A stretch of 64,000 nt of DNA from Bifidobacterium eulemuris (GTDB lineage Bacteria; Actinomycetota; Actinomycetes; Actinomycetales; Bifidobacteriaceae), in NCBI RefSeq assembly GCF_014898155.1, contig NZ_CP062938.1, positions 992,001 through 1,056,000 of the forward strand, in the 5' to 3' direction. The position numbers and the translations under genes were made by a program. The notes beneath the pieces were generated by a model. The model saw only the letters and a program-made list of their open reading frames with translations. It did no database searches and was not told the DNA's origin. Below, one piece after another: positions 62,311 through 64,000 of this stretch. Numbering within the stretch: the stretch's first letter is position 1; each line of letters starts with the position of its first letter.

Positions 62311-63609
62311 TCAACGCTTGACGCGGATTCCGAAATAGTCCATGACGAGTTCGCAGAACATCATATTGGACCAGGAGAACCATTCGCGCGTGTATTTCGT
62401 CGGATCGTCCACGCACACGCCCTCATGCATGAGGTTCGTACCGGCGTCGATGGCGACCAGATTGTCGAGAATCGCGGCCTTGGCCTCCCGGTCCTCACAG
62501 GTCAGCCCTTCGATGCTGCGCGCGATCGGCCACACATACCGTTCGGGCGTGTGGGGCGAGCCGATGCCGCGCGTGTACGGACCGGCGTAATAGTACGGAT
62601 TCTCCTCACCGAGCAACGTGCGGCGGGTGGCCAGATAGGTCGGATCGTCGGCGGCGCAATACCCGAGATACGGTGCGGCGAGCAGGCTGGGCACGTTCGC
62701 GTCGTCCATAACGACCGCATGTCCCAGGCCGTCGACCTCGTAGGCGTAGATCGTCTCGCCGGCGGCATTGCTCACGCGCGCATGCGTTTCGATGCCGTCG
62801 CGAATCCGCGCGGAAAGCCAGCCGGCCCGTCGTGCGATATCCTCGTCCGGAATGATGTCGGTGAAGATGCGCTCCACATAGCCCAGCACCACCACGGCGA
62901 ACATATTCGAAGGAACCAGATAATGGTAGGTGCAGGCGTCGTCGCTGGGGCGGAAGCCCGACCATGACATGCCGGTGTCCGCCACCGGCGTGCCCCGACC
63001 GTCGCGAGCCAGCGACTCGGTGGGAATGTCGCAATCCCGCACAAAGAAGTACGGCGAGCGCGCGGCATGGTCCTGCTCCGTTTCGATCACGTCGAGCACA
63101 CGCCTGATGCCGGCGATGAAGGTCTCGTCGAAATGATCGCAACGCCCGGTGTTGGCGTGGAGCAGCCAGGCCAGTTGGATCGGATAGCACAGCGAGTCGA
63201 GTTCGTATTTGCGTTCCCAGAACCATGGGCTCGACACATCGGTCTGGTCGTTCGGGTCCCACGTGTTGCCGTTGGGCTCCTCGTTGAACGCGTTCGCGTA
63301 TGGGTCGATGCCGATGTATCGAAACTGCATCCGCACCAGTCCCGCGATCATATCGGCGAGGTCGGCGTCTTGGCCGGCGATCGCCAGATAGGGACGCACC
63401 TGCGCGGTGGAGTCGCGCAGCCACATCGCCGGGATGTCGCCGGTGAGCACGAATGTGGTGCCGTCGTCATGGCGTCGGACCGTGGTCAGCAGCGTGTTGG
63501 CGAAGCAGGCGTTGAAATTGCGCGCCCATGCCTCGTGCTCCGATCCGCACAACTCGGTGATATGGTCCATGAAACGTTGGACGGATGCGGGAATGCTGTC
63601 GTATCGCAT
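62311..63609 (-). CDS. GH125 exo-alpha-1,6-mannosidase
   Basis: 432-residue (alpha/alpha)6 barrel enzyme. TGDIPAMWLRDSTAQVRPYL, NEEPNGNTWDPNDQTD, WFWERKYELDSLCYPIQLAW, GRGTPVADTGMSWSGFRPSDDA, GEENPYYYAGPYTRGIGSPHT and WFSWSNMMFCELVMDYFGIR match GH125. It trims alpha-1,6-linked mannose from N-glycan-type structures. AAAGGAGACTCC precedes the ATG. 10 bp after the upstream GH38-type gene. No signal peptide, so it acts inside the cell. Confidence 0.93.
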   Translation of the reverse strand: MRYDSIPASVQRFMDHITELCGSEHEAWARNFNACFANTLLTTVRRHDDGTTFVLTGDIPAMWLRDSTAQVRPYLAIAGQDADLADMIAGLVRMQFRYIGIDPYANAFNEEPNGNTWDPNDQTDVSSPWFWERKYELDSLCYPIQLAWLLHANTGRCDHFDETFIAGIRRVLDVIETEQDHAARSPYFFVRDCDIPTESLARDGRGTPVADTGMSWSGFRPSDDACTYHYLVPSNMFAVVVLGYVERIFTDIIPDEDIARRAGWLSARIRDGIETHARVSNAAGETIYAYEVDGLGHAVVMDDANVPSLLAAPYLGYCAADDPTYLATRRTLLGEENPYYYAGPYTRGIGSPHTPERYVWPIARSIEGLTCEDREAKAAILDNLVAIDAGTNLMHEGVCVDDPTKYTREWFSWSNMMFCELVMDYFGIRVKR

Positions 63610-63619
63610 GGAGTCTCCT

Positions 63620-64000
63620 TTACTTATTCCCTACTGGTTCGACGCCGTCGATCGGCCGCCGGCTGAAGCGTAGCGTGGCAAGCTGGAAGGGTGCCAGCGA
63701 GATCGCCGCGCCTTGCGCCGGACGGACTCCATCGGCATCGAAGGCACGGGGCAGTCCGTCGTCCAATGCGTCGGTTTCCGTGACGGCGACCTCACGTACG
63801 ATGGCGTCGGCCAGCTCGTCGCACATGGCAAAACTCGCCTTGGCCACACCGCCCGCGGCCTCGTACACGCGTGCGATGATATCACCGGATCCGTCGTCGG
63901 CCGTTTTGATCCAGTCCAACACGGGCACGCCCTGAACCTTCTCAAGACGCACCAAGGGCCCGAACGCGGGCACCGCGCCCACATCGGGGGTGGTGAGCCG
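63620..64000 (-). CDS. GH38 alpha-mannosidase, C-terminal end (5' end outside window)
   Basis: The last 126 residues of a protein entering from the right edge. The order RLEKVQGVPVLDWIKTADDG, IIARVYEAAGGVAKASF, VAVTETDALDDGLPRA and ISLAPFQLATLRFSRRP is the C-terminal beta domain of GH38 alpha-mannosidases. Catalytic residues lie outside the window. It is 10 bp upstream of the GH125 gene on the same strand, so the two probably degrade mannosyl glycans together. Confidence 0.85.
   Translation of the reverse strand, partial: RLTTPDVGAVPAFGPLVRLEKVQGVPVLDWIKTADDGSGDIIARVYEAAGGVAKASFAMCDELADAIVREVAVTETDALDDGLPRAFDADGVRPAQGAAISLAPFQLATLRFSRRPIDGVEPVGNK

Overview
The window looks like a chromosomal piece of a high-GC actinobacterium, most likely a Bifidobacterium. 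This is inferred from the gene content: a GH42 beta-galactosidase with a LacI regulator, a GH125/GH38 mannosidase pair, LuxS, an FtsE with a long C-terminal tail, a CHAP-type hydrolase next to ftsEX, many small sugar regulators and strong GGAGG ribosome sites. No rRNA, CRISPR array or intact transposase or integrase is visible. Three tRNA genes are present (Glu-UUC, Asp-GUC, Phe-GAA).

Layout. 1-2344: gluconate locus (gntP cut by the window edge, gntK, divergent GntR-type regulator). 2421-5768: hairpin array, GNAT acetyltransferase, luxS, recQ. 5805-11791: sugar operon running leftward from a permease through a TIM-barrel epimerase, PfkB kinase, hexulose-6-phosphate-synthase-like enzyme and 6-phospho-3-hexuloisomerase, under a LacI regulator with palindromic operators. 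11788-16172: TetR regulator divergent from an ABC exporter of two ATPases and one large-loop permease. 16391-18675: transsulfuration pair (cystathionine gamma-type enzyme and cystathionine beta-synthase type). 19080-21283: YtrA-type GntR regulator, ATPase and membrane protein. 21646-27206: five-gene dipeptide/oligopeptide ABC operon. 27509-28273: coaX.

28295-33131 holds two COG1373-like AAA ATPases with nuclease-like C-termini, an orphan sugar-binding lipoprotein, and three tandem direct-repeat arrays (23-bp or exactly 33-bp period). Two of these arrays sit directly against the ATPase start codons. This is the strongest candidate for an undescribed system. 33132-37872: GH88 unsaturated uronyl hydrolase, GH42 beta-galactosidase and LacI. 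37988-43829: pseudouridine synthase, glmS, and an amino-acid ABC importer whose permease carries a probable frameshift. 44017-53542: housekeeping block (smpB, CHAP hydrolase, ftsX, ftsE, prfB, a 43-residue membrane protein, exonuclease, def, glmM). 53994-59531: fucO-like dehydrogenase, tRNA-Glu, trmB, galE, DUF4190-type protein, tRNA-Asp and tRNA-Phe. 59588-60858: gene-free element with 26-bp inverted ends and nine 51/53-bp hairpin repeats. 60875-64000: PadR/membrane-protein pair and alpha-mannosidases.

Two themes recur outside the genes. A dispersed repeat beginning GTCATCCTGAGCGGAG occurs at seven intergenic places. Long-arm inverted repeats with unrelated sequences but similar architecture occur in at least seven gaps. 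Start sites were chosen by ribosome-binding sites and family alignment from memory; no database search was possible.
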